Assembly: GCA_030549775.1 (NCBI GenBank)
Contig: CM060175.1
Coordinates: forward strand, 110,779,639 to 110,843,638
From: Tamarix chinensis
Lineage: Eukaryota; Streptophyta; Magnoliopsida; Caryophyllales; Tamaricaceae
Reading direction: 5' to 3'
Length of the DNA: 64,000 bases
Shown: positions 59,001 through 64,000 of the stretch, in pieces
Position numbering within the stretch: position 1 is the stretch's first letter
Layout of the letters: each line of letters begins with the position of its first letter
Notes under the pieces: model-generated
The model's input: only the letters and a program-made list of their open reading frames with translations
What the model was told of the DNA's origin: nothing
Databases searched by the model: none
Translations under genes and position numbers: made by a program

Positions 59001-61686
59001 ACGTAAAATCTTATCTCATTTACACTGCCATGCCAAATGGTCGTCCATGTTTCATCTATTGCATAGATTCTCTAATTTCTTCCCTATTCGTATAGTGAGC
59101 TCAACCAACTAAATATTATCCTTAGTCTTATTAAAAGAACTACAAAAAGGAACTTTGCATCTTCCCTTGATGTTAGCCTCATCCACAACAACTCGCTTTG
59201 CTTCACCTTTTATGCACCTCACATGACTTAGGTCTCTTGCTTTCTCTTTTCCATTGGCCTTTGTTATCTCCTTTCTTGATGCCAAAACTTTGATACAATG
59301 CTTAGAAGCTCTAGTTTGAACACAAAAGGAACTACCTTCTTTGCTCTCAAGCCCCCAATACTAATGTTTACTTGATACCTTTTCCTCTTCCGCGTTGTTC
59401 ATTAGGACTTTCTATGGAGCCTTTCGGAATTTACTTTGCCATACACCTCTTCATTCCACCACATTGTCACATAAATCAATTGAGCCATTAAGATATAATT
59501 CCTCCCCCAGGGATTGATTTCCATGTTGGCCCCAATAATATACCAAGATGATAAGCAGAACAAAAAATGTGCAGAGGCAACAGACATGTACCCCAAAATT
59601 ACTAATTCGTGGTTCCACCACTTACATGTATTCAAATACTAATGATAAAATAAAGAAAATGCATAATAAAACTTGTCATTAATTGGCATGAGATGCTAGA
59701 AATAACTAGCCCACTATAATTAGTTATGCAAGCTTGATGTTTATATTCCAATAGTGAAGTGGTGTAACTACTGTTTGAAAAGGCACATCTCAAGCACATG
59801 GTAGTGGGGCCTTGGGGCATTTTTATCCTAGGTGAGGCAACATTTTCAAGGATTGCTAAGGCTCACTCAAGCCTCTAAGGCGCATACCTTACTAAATTTC
59901 AGCTATTTTTATATTTTAAATTCCTTAAAAAAAGTTATGCGATAAATATGGTAATTAGTTGTTAGGTTAGGAAGGAAATGGAGGAAGGATACAAGATCAT
60001 ACAAAGACCAATAGACATAACTTTGAATGGAAAAGGAAAGAAGGAACTCTAAAAGCTATATTTAGGCTCTTATTTCATAAATACAGTAACTAAATCTTAC
60101 AATGGGAAGCGAGGGGAGAGGGGGGAAATGGTATGGGAAGGCCAAAAGGTGAGCAAATCATTTAGTGCAAAAAAGAAAAGAATAGATCACACATGGTAAA
60201 GAGATCATAAGCGATATGTAACTACACAATTTTGGGGCTTCAGTTCATCTAGGCACGCACCTTTGCCCTGCACCTAGTGCATAAGCTTGTTTAGCTCATT
60301 TTCTATATAAATGGACATACTTCATTTTCTTGACCATTTTTACTGGAATTCATAGATAGTTCAACACAAGAAGGAGAAGATGAATAAGACATATAGAGTA
60401 AATCCTATAAAGGGCTAAATATAAAGGCAATGACAGCGATGCCACATTCTACCACATAAAGCTTGACGGCCAACACCAGAAACTTAGGCAAATAGGTGCC
60501 AGCTAGCAGGTGAAGTAGCACTGCATCAAATGGATAAATCAGCCCAACAAAAATGACATTTCAAGTATCCCCAAAAGAGTCCTCACAGCATCACGTCATT
60601 GCTCAATGATTACCATAATGCCATAAACCGAGACCACAAATTAATAGTCCTGCGTACTATAGTAATAATAAATAATAAACGGCCCTTTACTACAAATCTT
60701 TCATTCCAAATATAAATACCAACACAGCTCAAATGAAAACTGCCCATGGAAATTCATCTTCCATGCATCACTAACAAGGTTCGTTTATTTTTTCAAGCTT
60801 CTATCGCTTCCAGGAATTCAACTAAGGAATTCGAGGCAGCAATGGAGTTCAGAGAGAATTCGAGAGAAACAGAAAGGATAGAGGAGGTTGAGCTGGAAGT
60901 TGATTCATTCATTAGCCTCCAAAAACCATTGCAACGGATAAATATCGAATCTAGCTAAGAGTAGCTACCCGTGGCTCTAGGGCCTTACATTGCACCCTAC
61001 CCAATCAGTCGTTTCATTCTTTATACTACCCCTACACTGCGTTTAACTAAATCATTAACTAAATCAGGTATTGGATTGAAAGGAGCTGCTGTCCTGCTGT
61101 ATGATCTCGGTTGCTGAGGCTTCGTTGCCTTCTTCCCTGCCTATCCCCTTATCCTCTGCCTCTCCATCTTCCATAGGAAGGTGCGTATCAGTTTCCCTCC
61201 GTGTTGAATTGATAGGGACGACAATAACGGTAAGGAACCTCTAACTGGATTTCTATCTACTGAGAACCCGCTAAAGGCAGCATAATAACTTTCCATAAGT
61301 AAGCCTCAAAGTATTTAAATAAACGTTCCATCAGTTCCAAATTACTACTACAACGCCCCATAAGGCAGGAACATAATCAAAGTCAAAATAATTACCTTCC
61401 GTTGGCGGCGAAGAATATCATCGTTGAGGAAAGAGATATCGGGGAAATAACCCATAATAGCCATAGCGGTATTCTGCTGCTCAATACCGCAGCGTATCAT
61501 CGCTATAATTCTAAGAGCTGCCATCCCCGTAGACATCCCAATAGAAAGAAGATCTGTAGCACTACATGATCGATACCCAAGTAGCAGGAGAGCCAAAGCC
61601 AAAAAAATCACAGCCATGTTCGATACTCCCAACACAATGCTCGTCCATCTTAAATTCTTTAACACAGCCTTCGGTGACACCCTCAT
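13974..61686 (-). CDS. Plant diacylglycerol lipase-like protein (lipase class 3), whole gene, 14 exons
   Basis: Join of 61396-61686, 52916-53054, 46819-47026, 46635-46735, 37731-37858, 37561-37652, 37285-37390, 36649-36803, 34451-34572, 34236-34375, 29824-29921, 29470-29720, 14292-14676 and 13974-14049, all minus strand. Total 2292 nt, 763 residues plus stop; every junction is GT-AG and in phase. Four hydrophobic segments (about residues 14-38, 46-64, 109-130, 152-169) precede a cytosolic-type alpha/beta-hydrolase domain with GHSLGG at 480-485. Ser482 is the nucleophile; Asp531 (VHDSEF) and His735 (FLDHLPW) are the likely triad partners. Four membrane segments before a class 3 lipase domain is the layout of sn-1 diacylglycerol lipases, which release 2-monoacylglycerol; the plant substrate is inferred. 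Strong similarity to Arabidopsis At1g05790-type proteins is recalled, not searched. The frame is intact despite about 45 kb of intron. Confidence 0.9.
14292..14676 (-). CDS. Lipase gene exon 13 (C-terminal domain, candidate His)
   Basis: Acceptor GTGATTACAG|GACATAC, phase 1; donor CTTGGAG|GTATAT, phase 2. Codes an acidic linker, then [18 protein letters not shown] and [20 protein letters not shown] and FLDHLPWR. The [12 protein letters not shown] motif supplies the likely catalytic His. It lies 14.8 kb from exon 12, but motif order and phase match, so I assign it to the same gene. Confidence 0.85.
15311..15592. repeat. Imperfect direct duplication, period about 161 bp
   Basis: CATTGTTGAG(C/T)AACCACAATAAAC starts at 15311 and again at 15472, and both copies continue through GGATATTTTGATATGATC to CATTCCTCGTTGGTAAC. 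Differences are scattered point changes plus a linker between the copies. Confidence 0.9.
16972..17386 (+). repeat. 5' LTR of the truncated gypsy element
   Basis: TG...CA ends, 415 bp, followed after three bases by the primer-binding site. Clearly related to the 367 and 360 bp LTRs at 39931 and 46191, but longer and diverged. Confidence 0.75.
18639..19094 (+). pseudogene. Retroelement aspartic protease fragment
   Basis: An open frame of 151 codons holds the protease core: [15 protein letters not shown], then [20 protein letters not shown]. The usual catalytic Asp of D-S-G-A is replaced by Asn in S-N-G-A, so the enzyme would be inactive even if expressed. It is flanked by gag and RT of the same element. 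Confidence 0.85.
20020..20900 (+). mobile_element. LINE relic (C-terminal RT / zf-RVT region)
   Basis: Broken plus-strand frames read [20 protein letters not shown] and NHLWNLAKN, then [20 protein letters not shown]. The order GGL..LD..KWN....HLWN followed by WK..W....PK..FILW is that of the zinc-binding region after the reverse transcriptase of plant L1-type LINEs. Stops are frequent and no poly(A) tail or endonuclease is visible. Confidence 0.7.
21805..23161. mobile_element. Outer hAT-type element with 8-bp target duplication
   Basis: Ends TAAGGATGGCAAT ... ATTGGCATCCCTA are inverted repeats, flanked by CACCCACC at 21797-21804 and 23162-23169. It has no transposase. The ends carry repeated GGGTC/GACCC motifs next to the termini. 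It is interrupted by a second hAT-type element at 22306-23118. The 8-bp duplication and TAgGGatGgCAAt termini fit non-autonomous hAT elements. Confidence 0.85.
22306..23118. mobile_element. Inner hAT-type element nested in 21805-23161
   Basis: Starts TAGGAGTGTTTAAATGGGTT and ends AACCCACTAAACACCCATA, an inverted repeat of about 19 bp, flanked by exact ATATGGAC at 22298-22305 and 23119-23126. A TAGAGGTGGCAATCGGATTG sequence at 22506 resembles a third hAT end inside it, but I could not find its partner. Confidence 0.85.
23300..25930 (+). mobile_element. Heavily decayed Ty3/gypsy relic (RT to chromodomain-proximal INT end)
   Basis: RT pieces at 23370-23560 read [17 protein letters not shown] and [19 protein letters not shown]. 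Integrase pieces at 24680-25060 read [13 protein letters not shown] and [20 protein letters not shown] and HPQA. Near 25320-25440 [19 protein letters not shown] and IHPIFHFS match the integrase C-terminus preceding a chromodomain. A possible 3' LTR with TATAAAGG near 25645 follows. It overlaps in content with the 16972 element, so it is a separate insertion. Confidence 0.75.
29470..29720 (-). CDS. Lipase gene exon 12 (candidate catalytic Asp)
   Basis: Acceptor TTTTGCAG|CATTG, 103 bp from exon 11. Codes [20 protein letters not shown] and continues through [14 protein letters not shown] to a variable hydrophilic tail. Asp531 in VHDSEFSS sits where family members carry the catalytic Asp. Proposed donor AAATG|GTATTG, phase 1; if unspliced, translation would stop at 29456-29458, six codons later, without the C-terminal His. 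Confidence 0.82.
29824..29921 (-). CDS. Lipase gene exon 11
   Basis: Acceptor ATCCCAG|CTATATC, donor ACATG|GTAATT, phase 2 out. Codes [20 protein letters not shown] then [20 protein letters not shown] is the strand after the elbow. It follows exon 10 across 4314 bp of intron. Confidence 0.88.
29976..30234. mobile_element. Stowaway-like MITE (Tc1/mariner type)
   Basis: 259 bp between TA dinucleotides. It begins CTCCCTCCATTTTACAA and ends TTGTGAAATGGATGAAG, imperfect inverted repeats with the CTCCCTCC signature. AT-rich, no coding capacity. Lies in intron 10, 54 bp from exon 11. Confidence 0.85.
30856..32118. mobile_element. hAT-like non-autonomous element rich in AACCC/GACCC
   Basis: Flanked by CTATATAT at 30848-30855 and 32119-32126. 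Inside, both ends are dense in AACCCAAACC and CCCGACCCG words, and the middle (about 31460-31760) is a degenerate AAT/ATT microsatellite. The terminal inverted match is weak (AAGTAG.../...CTACCT), so the target duplication carries most of the evidence. The long isoleucine-rich frame here is a by-product of the microsatellite. Confidence 0.65.
32252..34032. mobile_element. LTR-type element TGATGC...GCATCA (copy 1, intron 10)
   Basis: Starts TGATGCGAGAGCATTCACC and ends CATACGCATCA, with a 5-bp duplication CTAAT at 32247-32251 and 34033-34037. It is 1781 bp including a 323 bp MITE at 33232-33554. It shares ordered segments with the element at 44713-45711, for example CAACCACCACCTTTTG with a nearby AATGGCTCAC, and TTTTGGTTAG with a nearby TATAA(A/G)TGTT. 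TG...CA ends and 5-bp duplications point to a solo LTR or terminal-repeat miniature; no protein is coded. Confidence 0.85.
33232..33554. mobile_element. CG-rich-ended hAT-type MITE, copy A
   Basis: 323 bp flanked by exact GTAAGGGG at 33224-33231 and 33555-33562, nested in the LTR-type element of intron 10. One end is a run of GGTCGCGG-type words (about 33240-33330), the middle is AAATATCAG/CGATATT repeats, and the far end reads ATTTAATTGTATGG. Same family as 40984-41319 and 57073-57629. Confidence 0.88.
34236..34375 (-). CDS. Lipase gene exon 10 (GHSLGG nucleophile elbow)
   Basis: Acceptor TGATGCAG|ATAGAA, donor CTAAGG|GTAATT, phase 0 out. Codes [20 protein letters not shown] then [23 protein letters not shown] carries the catalytic Ser (residue 482 of the joined protein). 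Intron 9 on its upstream side is only 75 bp. Confidence 0.92.
34451..34572 (-). CDS. Lipase gene exon 9
   Basis: Acceptor TTACTTGCAG|TTGTAGCC and donor GTGAAG|GTTATA. Codes [20 protein letters not shown] then [23 protein letters not shown] followed by an amphipathic helix is typical of the region ahead of the nucleophile elbow in this family. Confidence 0.88.
34573..36648 (-). other. Intron 8 of the lipase gene with copia relic
   Basis: 2076 bp between exons 8 and 9. About 34800-35970 is a copia fragment with part of its LTR. The rest (about 34573-34800 and 35970-36648) has no recognisable content. Confidence 0.8.
34810..35970 (-). mobile_element. Ty1/copia relic: end of RT, RNase H, start of 3' LTR
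   Basis: Minus-strand frames read [19 protein letters not shown], then [18 protein letters not shown]-like remains, and finally [20 protein letters not shown] and [12 protein letters not shown], then VDILMKG. This is the typical RT end and RNase H of plant copia elements (HNPV.HDRTKHVE...HFIKEK). Beyond the stop, a sequence starting near 35200 looks like a 3' LTR and contains a tandem duplication of about 65 bp (GGCACAATC...ATATTC). Confidence 0.82.
36649..36803 (-). CDS. Lipase gene exon 8 (start of alpha/beta-hydrolase core)
   Basis: Acceptor TTATCCAG|GCAAAG, donor GTGAA|GTAAGTAC, phase 2 out. Codes [20 protein letters not shown] then [14 protein letters not shown], the lipase class 3 strand with the RGT motif near the oxyanion region, and [11 protein letters not shown]. 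Confidence 0.9.
37285..37390 (-). CDS. Lipase gene exon 7
   Basis: A 106 bp exon. Acceptor GCATAAG|GCGACC, donor AACCAG|GTCACT, phase 2 in and 0 out. Codes [20 protein letters not shown] and ends ALRRGRVNQ. It was recognised from splice phase and the [10 protein letters not shown] motif rather than from its length. Confidence 0.87.
37561..37652 (-). CDS. Lipase gene exon 6
   Basis: Starts [20 protein letters not shown] after acceptor ATACAG|GGCCC and ends ...TAWTWK in phase 2 at donor AAAAG|GTGTTT. The conserved-looking [10 protein letters not shown] follows AAYT of exon 5, as expected for the family. Confidence 0.88.
37653..37730 (-). other. Intron 5: 78 bp, in-frame and stop-free
   Basis: GTCTGG...ATACAG between exons 5 and 6. 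Its length is divisible by three and its frame holds 26 sense codons, so retention would insert 26 cysteine-rich residues between AAYT and GPLLDVG without breaking the protein. The family-like junction AAYT-GPLLDV argues that it is normally removed. Confidence 0.75.
37731..37858 (-). CDS. Lipase gene exon 5
   Basis: Acceptor CTATCCAG|GAATAGC; joins exon 4 as [18 protein letters not shown] after 8776 bp of intron that hosts the chromovirus. Ends [10 protein letters not shown] with donor CACG|GTCTGG, phase 0. Translation continues open through the following 78 bp intron. Confidence 0.87.
37984..38282. repeat. Tandem duplication, period 149 bp, in intron 4
   Basis: The segment GTACATTCAAGTAAAATTTA ... 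TCCCTTATTCCATTTC occurs at 37984 and again at 38133 with only a few single-base differences. High similarity implies a recent duplication. Confidence 0.95.
39931..40297 (+). repeat. 5' LTR of the intron-4 chromovirus
   Basis: 367 bp, TGATAGGCC...TTCTATCA. A TATAAAAAAGGG core promoter lies at about 40120. It differs from the 3' LTR by scattered changes and a small deletion in the latter (TTACTTA near 40086). Confidence 0.92.
40302..40313 (+). other. Primer-binding site (initiator tRNA-Met type)
   Basis: TGGTATTAGAGC, one mismatch from the usual plant TGGTATCAGAGC, four bases after the 5' LTR. Confidence 0.9.
40350..41802 (+). pseudogene. Chromovirus gag, interrupted by stops and a MITE
   Basis: Begins [20 protein letters not shown] (coiled-coil-like start), then [20 protein letters not shown] and [11 protein letters not shown], typical of plant gypsy gag. 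A stop follows at about 40840. A MITE splits it at 40984-41319. After it the frame resumes with [20 protein letters not shown] and ends with the zinc knuckle [16 protein letters not shown] at about 41695-41745. Confidence 0.9.
40984..41319. mobile_element. CG-rich-ended hAT-type MITE, copy B (inside chromovirus gag)
   Basis: 336 bp flanked by exact GTATCTG at 40977-40983 and 41320-41326. Starts GCATACAATTAAATATCGG and ends CCGCAATTTTATTGCTTG. Inverted relative to copy A. Its middle is a string of CCGATATTT(G/A)CC units. Removing it and one flank restores continuity of the gag frame. Confidence 0.88.
41803..46160 (+). pseudogene. Chromovirus pol, broken (PR, RT, RNase H, INT, chromodomain)
   Basis: Protease about 41860-42175 has [10 protein letters not shown] in place of the usual DSGATHNF. 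RT is open for 264 codons (42460-43254) and contains [39 protein letters not shown] and FFDDILIFS. RNase H pieces run to about 43700. Integrase shows [19 protein letters not shown] and [12 protein letters not shown] (the three acidic positions). It is split at 44713-45711 by an LTR-type element; afterwards [20 protein letters not shown] and the chromodomain end with [10 protein letters not shown]. Several in-frame stops. Confidence 0.92.
44713..45711. mobile_element. LTR-type element TGATGC...GCATCA (copy 2, inside chromovirus pol)
   Basis: 999 bp, starts TGATGCAGGAGCATCC and ends GGCATATGCATCA, with exact 5-bp duplication GAAAC at 44708-44712 and 45712-45716. Shares ordered blocks with 32252-34032. 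A TATAAGTGTTGGG at about 45411 looks like an LTR promoter. No coding capacity. Removing it and one GAAAC rejoins the integrase reading region. Confidence 0.9.
46191..46550 (+). repeat. 3' LTR of the intron-4 chromovirus
   Basis: 360 bp, TGATAGGTC...TTCTATCA; aligns along its whole length with the 5' LTR. It ends 84 bp from lipase exon 4. Confidence 0.92.
46635..46735 (-). CDS. Lipase gene exon 4
   Basis: Acceptor TTGTTTAG|GACTACG, 83 bp from exon 3. Codes [18 protein letters not shown] and [14 protein letters not shown]; donor GGCAG|GTTTGT, phase 1. The open frame runs on past the donor toward the chromovirus 3' LTR, but the phase and the next exon support a splice here. Confidence 0.87.
46819..47026 (-). 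CDS. Lipase gene exon 3 (membrane segment 4)
   Basis: Acceptor CATTTTCAG|GCACC, entered in phase 1, so exon 2 joins as ...[13 protein letters not shown]. It codes the fourth hydrophobic segment followed by [16 protein letters not shown] and [18 protein letters not shown], a stretch strongly reminiscent of plant lipase class 3/DAGL-like proteins. The donor is TACTT|GTAGGA, phase 2. Confidence 0.88.
48449..48457 (+). promoter_or_regulatory. Putative TATA box of the long LTR
   Basis: TATAAATAG within the GC-rich block, about 1.1 kb from the LTR start. It would drive transcription toward the right, antisense to the lipase gene. Inferred from motif and position only. Confidence 0.4.
50523..50872 (+). 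repeat. Two clusters of three 49-bp units (GACCGATCCACCGGT)
   Basis: Units begin GACCG(A/G)(T/C)CCACCGG and carry AATAGTGG about 20 bases on. Three lie in 50523-50650 and three in 50741-50865, the clusters being offset by 218 bp, so the block itself was duplicated. The third unit of each cluster carries GACCGGCC instead of GACCGATC. The inverted counterpart is at 63550-63860. Confidence 0.9.
52916..53054 (-). CDS. Lipase gene exon 2 (membrane segment 3)
   Basis: Begins [12 protein letters not shown] after acceptor TTGAATAG|GTGCAG and ends after CIIIG at donor AATAG|GTAAGC, phase 1. It holds one hydrophobic segment rich in F, L, I and Y (residues about 109-130). An alternative acceptor six bases downstream (TGCAG|TACAG) would keep frame and drop two residues. 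Confidence 0.83.
55653..55893. mobile_element. Stowaway-like MITE nested in copia relic
   Basis: 241 bp between TA dinucleotides (55651-55652 and 55894-55895). Starts CTCCCTCTTTTTTGCAATAT and ends ATGTGAAACAGATGGAG, imperfect inverted repeats. Related to 29976-30234. Confidence 0.82.
57073..57629. mobile_element. CG-rich-ended hAT-type MITE, copy C (inside copia relic)
   Basis: 557 bp flanked by exact GCTTGCC at 57066-57072 and 57630-57636. Starts CATACAATTAAATAGCGG and ends CGCGATTTAATTACCTGA. Longer than copies A and B because of an AT-rich middle (about 57290-57545). Confidence 0.85.
58950..59400 (-). mobile_element. LINE relic (linker between endonuclease and RT)
   Basis: Minus-strand frame reads [20 protein letters not shown] then [20 protein letters not shown], matching the KxRARDL..V.CIKDE...LV.D..IK.RW..YF..LFN linker of plant LINEs, followed by broken sequence. 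Short and interrupted; the family assignment is by motif. Confidence 0.6.
61396..61686 (-). CDS. Lipase gene exon 1 (N-terminal membrane segments 1 and 2)
   Basis: Codes residues 1-97, starting [12 protein letters not shown] and ending DDILRRQRK. The ATG at 61686 is the first in frame: upstream the frame stays open without an ATG to an in-frame TGA at 61807-61809. Two hydrophobic stretches are visible, around residues 14-38 and 46-64. The donor is GGAAG|GTAATT, phase 0. Confidence 0.87.
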
Positions 61687-62334
61687 TGACGCTCCTCTCC
61701 GTCCTGTTTTCCGAGGTTCGATTCTTGGTGTCGTTGCCCGTCTGTTTAGCTTTAGTTCGTTCGTTTCCAGAGAAACAGACGAAATAATGAGGTGGAAATT
61801 ATTGGTTCAGGCCTCGTTCGGTTCGTATGCTGTTACTAATGTATACGTACCGTAATTATTTATTAGATCCACGGATGACGCGATGCGCACATGATTCACT
61901 CTATAAAAATAATTCGCAGCTGTTATTTAAAAAATAAAAGTTTATTATTTAAAAAATATTATTATATAATCTATCAACACTACCCCTTTGACGATCAAAG
62001 TTTTTTTTCCGCCATCTTCTTCCTCTCTCTTCTCTTCTTAACAGGTCACGTAAGGAAAATAAATTTCGGTCGGTAATATCTTAAAGTAAGTAATTAATAC
62101 TTTTTAGTTAATAAATTTTTTTTCTATTATAAAATATGCTAAAGTTATGTTATAAATTTATGAGCTTAATTAAAAAAAATTATTTAAATTTTTTATTTTT
62201 TTAGTAATTTATATTATATATTTAGTAGATGAAATATTTTTTATTATAGATAAAAAAATTAATTTAATTATAAATGTGTGAGTTGAATTTTTTTATTATA
62301 TAATCAAATTTTAGATATAAGAAAAAGGTCAATA
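61687..62334 (-). promoter_or_regulatory. 5' flank of the lipase gene (leader and promoter region)
   Basis: The first 180 bp upstream of the ATG are of mixed composition and likely leader. Farther out the sequence is AT-rich; on the minus strand a TATATAAT stretch lies near 61966 and could be a core promoter about 280 bp from the ATG. The tested assumption is position only. The flank is bounded by a degenerate minisatellite and then an LTR at 62487. Confidence 0.3.
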
Positions 62335-62484
62335 TTGACTTCGGTGATGGTGTGAGGGTTGGCTTCAGCAATATGTGCCGATTGTTGTGGGCTGGATTCG
62401 GCGATTTTTGCCCGTGCATAGGGCTGCCTTCGGCAAAATCTGTCGGTGGGTTTAATTGGCTTCGGCAACAAGTGTCGGTAGTAA
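62335..62484. repeat. Degenerate minisatellite, units of about 31-34 bp
   Basis: Four to five copies of TTGGCTTCGGCAA...TGTCGGT-like units, beginning TTGACTTCGGTGATG and ending GGCTTCGGCAACAAGTGTCG. It sits between the lipase 5' flank and the LTR at 62487. Confidence 0.75.
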
Positions 62485-62858
62485 GGTGTAACACCCCCAA
62501 AATTCACTACTGAAAAATTTCGTTTAATTAAAAGAAAATTAGCGGAAGCAATTAATAAACAGTAAACTTTGGAGATATTACCGCCACACTTAGTACCAAA
62601 CCGGTTCACTCCTACCATTCTAGCACCAAATGCTAAGGCTAAAAGAGAAAATTACAACTTACAAGGAACTCAAACCAATGATTAAATATGGGTAGCGCAT
62701 TAAAATATTTTATGAGAGTGTAATACACCACTGGTGGTTACAAATCAACAAATATGTTGAAACCATAAATCTTAAAGGTAAAAGGAATACAACCGTAGAA
62801 CTTACCGGATAGTACCTTATGCTCTTTCCCAATAGGCCACTTGAATAGCACCTAAAAC

Positions 62859-63239
62859 CAGTGTTGCACGGGGACAGGGACGGGGACGGGACGAAACACG
62901 GAAACGTCATTTATTAAAAGTATAGGAAACGGGGACGGTAGGAAACGTTAAAAAATTTATATATATATATATATTATATAATTTTTTAAAAATAGATTAA
63001 ATTTATTAAAATTAAGAGAAAAAAATAAAAAATTTCTAAAATTAATTCATATATTAGTTAATTTTATTAATAATTATTTTTTAATAAAAAAATTGATTAA
63101 ATAATATTTTTTAATAAAAATATTAATTAAATAATTTTAATATAAATTTTAATATGGAAAAGTTTCCGAGAAGTTTTCGGAAGAGGAAACGTTTTCGGGA
63201 CGGGGGACGGCACTTAACTACCGTCTTCGTGCTTCACTG
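62859..63239. mobile_element. hAT-type MITE (CAGTGTTGCACG ends) nested in LTR
   Basis: 381 bp. Ends CAGTGTTGCACGGGGAC and, reversed, CAGTGAAGCACGAAGAC. Flanking duplications CCTAAAAC (62851-62858) and CCTGAAAC (63240-63247) differ by one base. Centre AT-rich; ends rich in GGGGACGG words. Confidence 0.82.
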
Positions 63240-63549
63240 CCTGAAACGACCTGCAAGGGACACTGCCCATTGAATAGGCAGAGGGCCCACGAATGGAACC
63301 CTTCAGTACTACGGTACTAATTAACCCTTTAAATCACACTTAACAGCAGGCCCGTAATGTAACACACGATACTACATACACACATAATGAAAGGTAAATA
63401 CTTAATGTCCACATTTATATAACCACATACTTAACAAAGCAACCGAATATTAATAGGTCATAGCGAACAATCGATATGTCTGGGCCTCAAGCCCTTAATC
63501 CATCATTATCAATCATATCGAATTATAATTATTCGTGTGAATGCGGGAA

Positions 63550-63860
63550 CCCCACTATTATAGTCGGTGGAACGGTCATGCAGGGCAAAATGCTCCTAGC
63601 CACTATTATTCGTCGGTGGACCGGTCATGCAGGACAAAACGCTCATGGCCACTATTATTTGCCAGTGGACCGATCTAGCCCCGACTCACATTATGTTCCA
63701 CTATAAGTTATTAGTATTTTCCAGAATTAATTCACAACTAAATCAAATTTATTGAGCTCGGGACCCCCACTATGCTGGCCAATGGATCGGAATACAAATA
63801 TACATCATCTAGGGTAAAACATCCTGGGCCACTATTATATTCGGTGGATCGGCACTCATA
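63550..63860 (-). repeat. 49-bp-unit array in the right-edge LTR
   Basis: At least five units of CCACTATTAT...CGGTGGA.CGG, at about 63551, 63601, 63650, 63766 and 63831. They are the reverse complement of the array at 50523-50872. Confidence 0.85.
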
Positions 63861-64000
63861 ATATATAATTCAACTGGGCCCGGCTCATTAATCTTTTACT
63901 TTAACGATTAGTGTTTTTCCTTTTTAATCGGCACAATAATTCCATTTATTTGCCTCGATAGGGAGATCAAGATCTCGGGATACAAAGGTACACCGGTCGC

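Larger units (their letters stand above)
53055..61395 (-). other. Intron 1 of the lipase gene
   Basis: 8341 bp. It holds a copia relic with two MITEs inside, and a LINE relic. The stretches 53055-54450 and 59650-61395 show no recognisable gene. A short open frame at 60746-60958 (plus strand, 70 codons) has no motif that I know. Confidence 0.85.
62487..64000 (-). mobile_element. Second long-LTR copy, inverted and cut by the window edge
   Basis: Starts TGTAACACCCCCAAAATT at 62482-62499 (the TG is the LTR end) and continues ATTACCGCCACACTTAGTAC, ACCGGTTCACTCCTACC and TGCTAAGGCTAA, matching the reverse strand of the 47323-51589 element. The 49-bp units reappear as ACTATTAT..TCGGTGGA(A/C)CGG from 63550. 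A hAT-type MITE is nested at 62859-63239. Confidence 0.85.

Noticed and set aside
59812..60300. Possible MITE with GGCGC/CACCTAGTGC-type ends
   Set aside because: Words such as GGCGCATACC and GGCACGCACC resemble known MITE ends, but I could not pair the termini or find a target duplication.
60746..60958. 70-codon plus-strand frame [11 protein letters not shown]...
   Set aside because: Lies in intron 1 and has no recognisable motif, repeat partner or supporting signal; kept only as a mention in the intron entry.
1..64000. tRNA, rRNA, CRISPR arrays, bacterial operons or endogenous viral genes
   Set aside because: None seen by eye on either strand; all polymerase-like motifs belong to LTR retrotransposons or LINEs.

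Overview
The window is nuclear DNA from a flowering plant. The evidence is GT-AG introns in an AT-rich background, Ty3/gypsy and Ty1/copia remains with plant-type domains (chromovirus, Athila-like), hAT-type and Stowaway-like MITEs, and a host protein of the plant diacylglycerol lipase-like (lipase class 3) type. I see no bacterial, viral or organellar genes, no tRNA or rRNA and no CRISPR. The species cannot be named; the very large TE-filled introns suggest a medium to large genome.

One host gene dominates. On the minus strand, 14 exons scattered over 47.7 kb (start codon at 61686, stop codon ending at 13974) join in phase, with GT-AG junctions throughout, into one open frame of 763 codons. 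The predicted product is an integral-membrane lipase class 3 protein resembling sn-1-specific diacylglycerol lipases. It has four N-terminal membrane segments, a GHSLGG nucleophile elbow (Ser482), a candidate Asp531 and a candidate His735. No frameshift or stop was found, so the gene looks intact. Most of the window is its introns: intron 1 (8.3 kb), intron 2 (5.9 kb), intron 4 (8.8 kb), intron 10 (4.3 kb) and intron 12 (14.8 kb).

Layout from left to right. 1-1700: unrecognised decayed sequence. About 1770-6270: decayed Athila-like gypsy element, minus strand. 7030 onward: end of a diverged long LTR. 10.2-13.5 kb: AT-rich sequence with a recurring TTTCACCA word. 13.5-14.7 kb: 3'UTR and last two exons. 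Intron 12 holds a truncated gypsy element (16972-19712), a LINE relic (20.0-20.9 kb), nested hAT-type elements (21805-23161) and another gypsy relic (23.3-25.9 kb). Exons 12 and 11 are at 29470-29921. Intron 10 holds a Stowaway-like MITE, a 1.26 kb hAT-like element and an LTR-type element with a MITE inside. Exons 10 to 5 lie at 34236-37858, with a copia relic in intron 8. Intron 4 holds a complete but dead chromovirus with both LTRs (39931-46550), itself hit by a MITE and a 999 bp LTR-type element. Exons 4 and 3 are at 46635-47026. Intron 2 carries a 4267 bp solo-LTR-like element (47323-51589). Exon 2 is at 52916-53054. Intron 1 carries a copia relic (54.45-58.45 kb) with two MITEs inside and a LINE relic. 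Exon 1 is at 61396-61686. The right edge holds an inverted relative of the 4.27 kb LTR.

Apart from the lipase gene nothing appears functional. The main interest is the stack of datable insertions in one gene, several with readable target-site duplications, and a repeat family (TGATGC...GCATCA, 5-bp duplications) present in two clear copies that I do not recognise. Exon boundaries rest on reading phase and splice consensus only; no transcript evidence was available.
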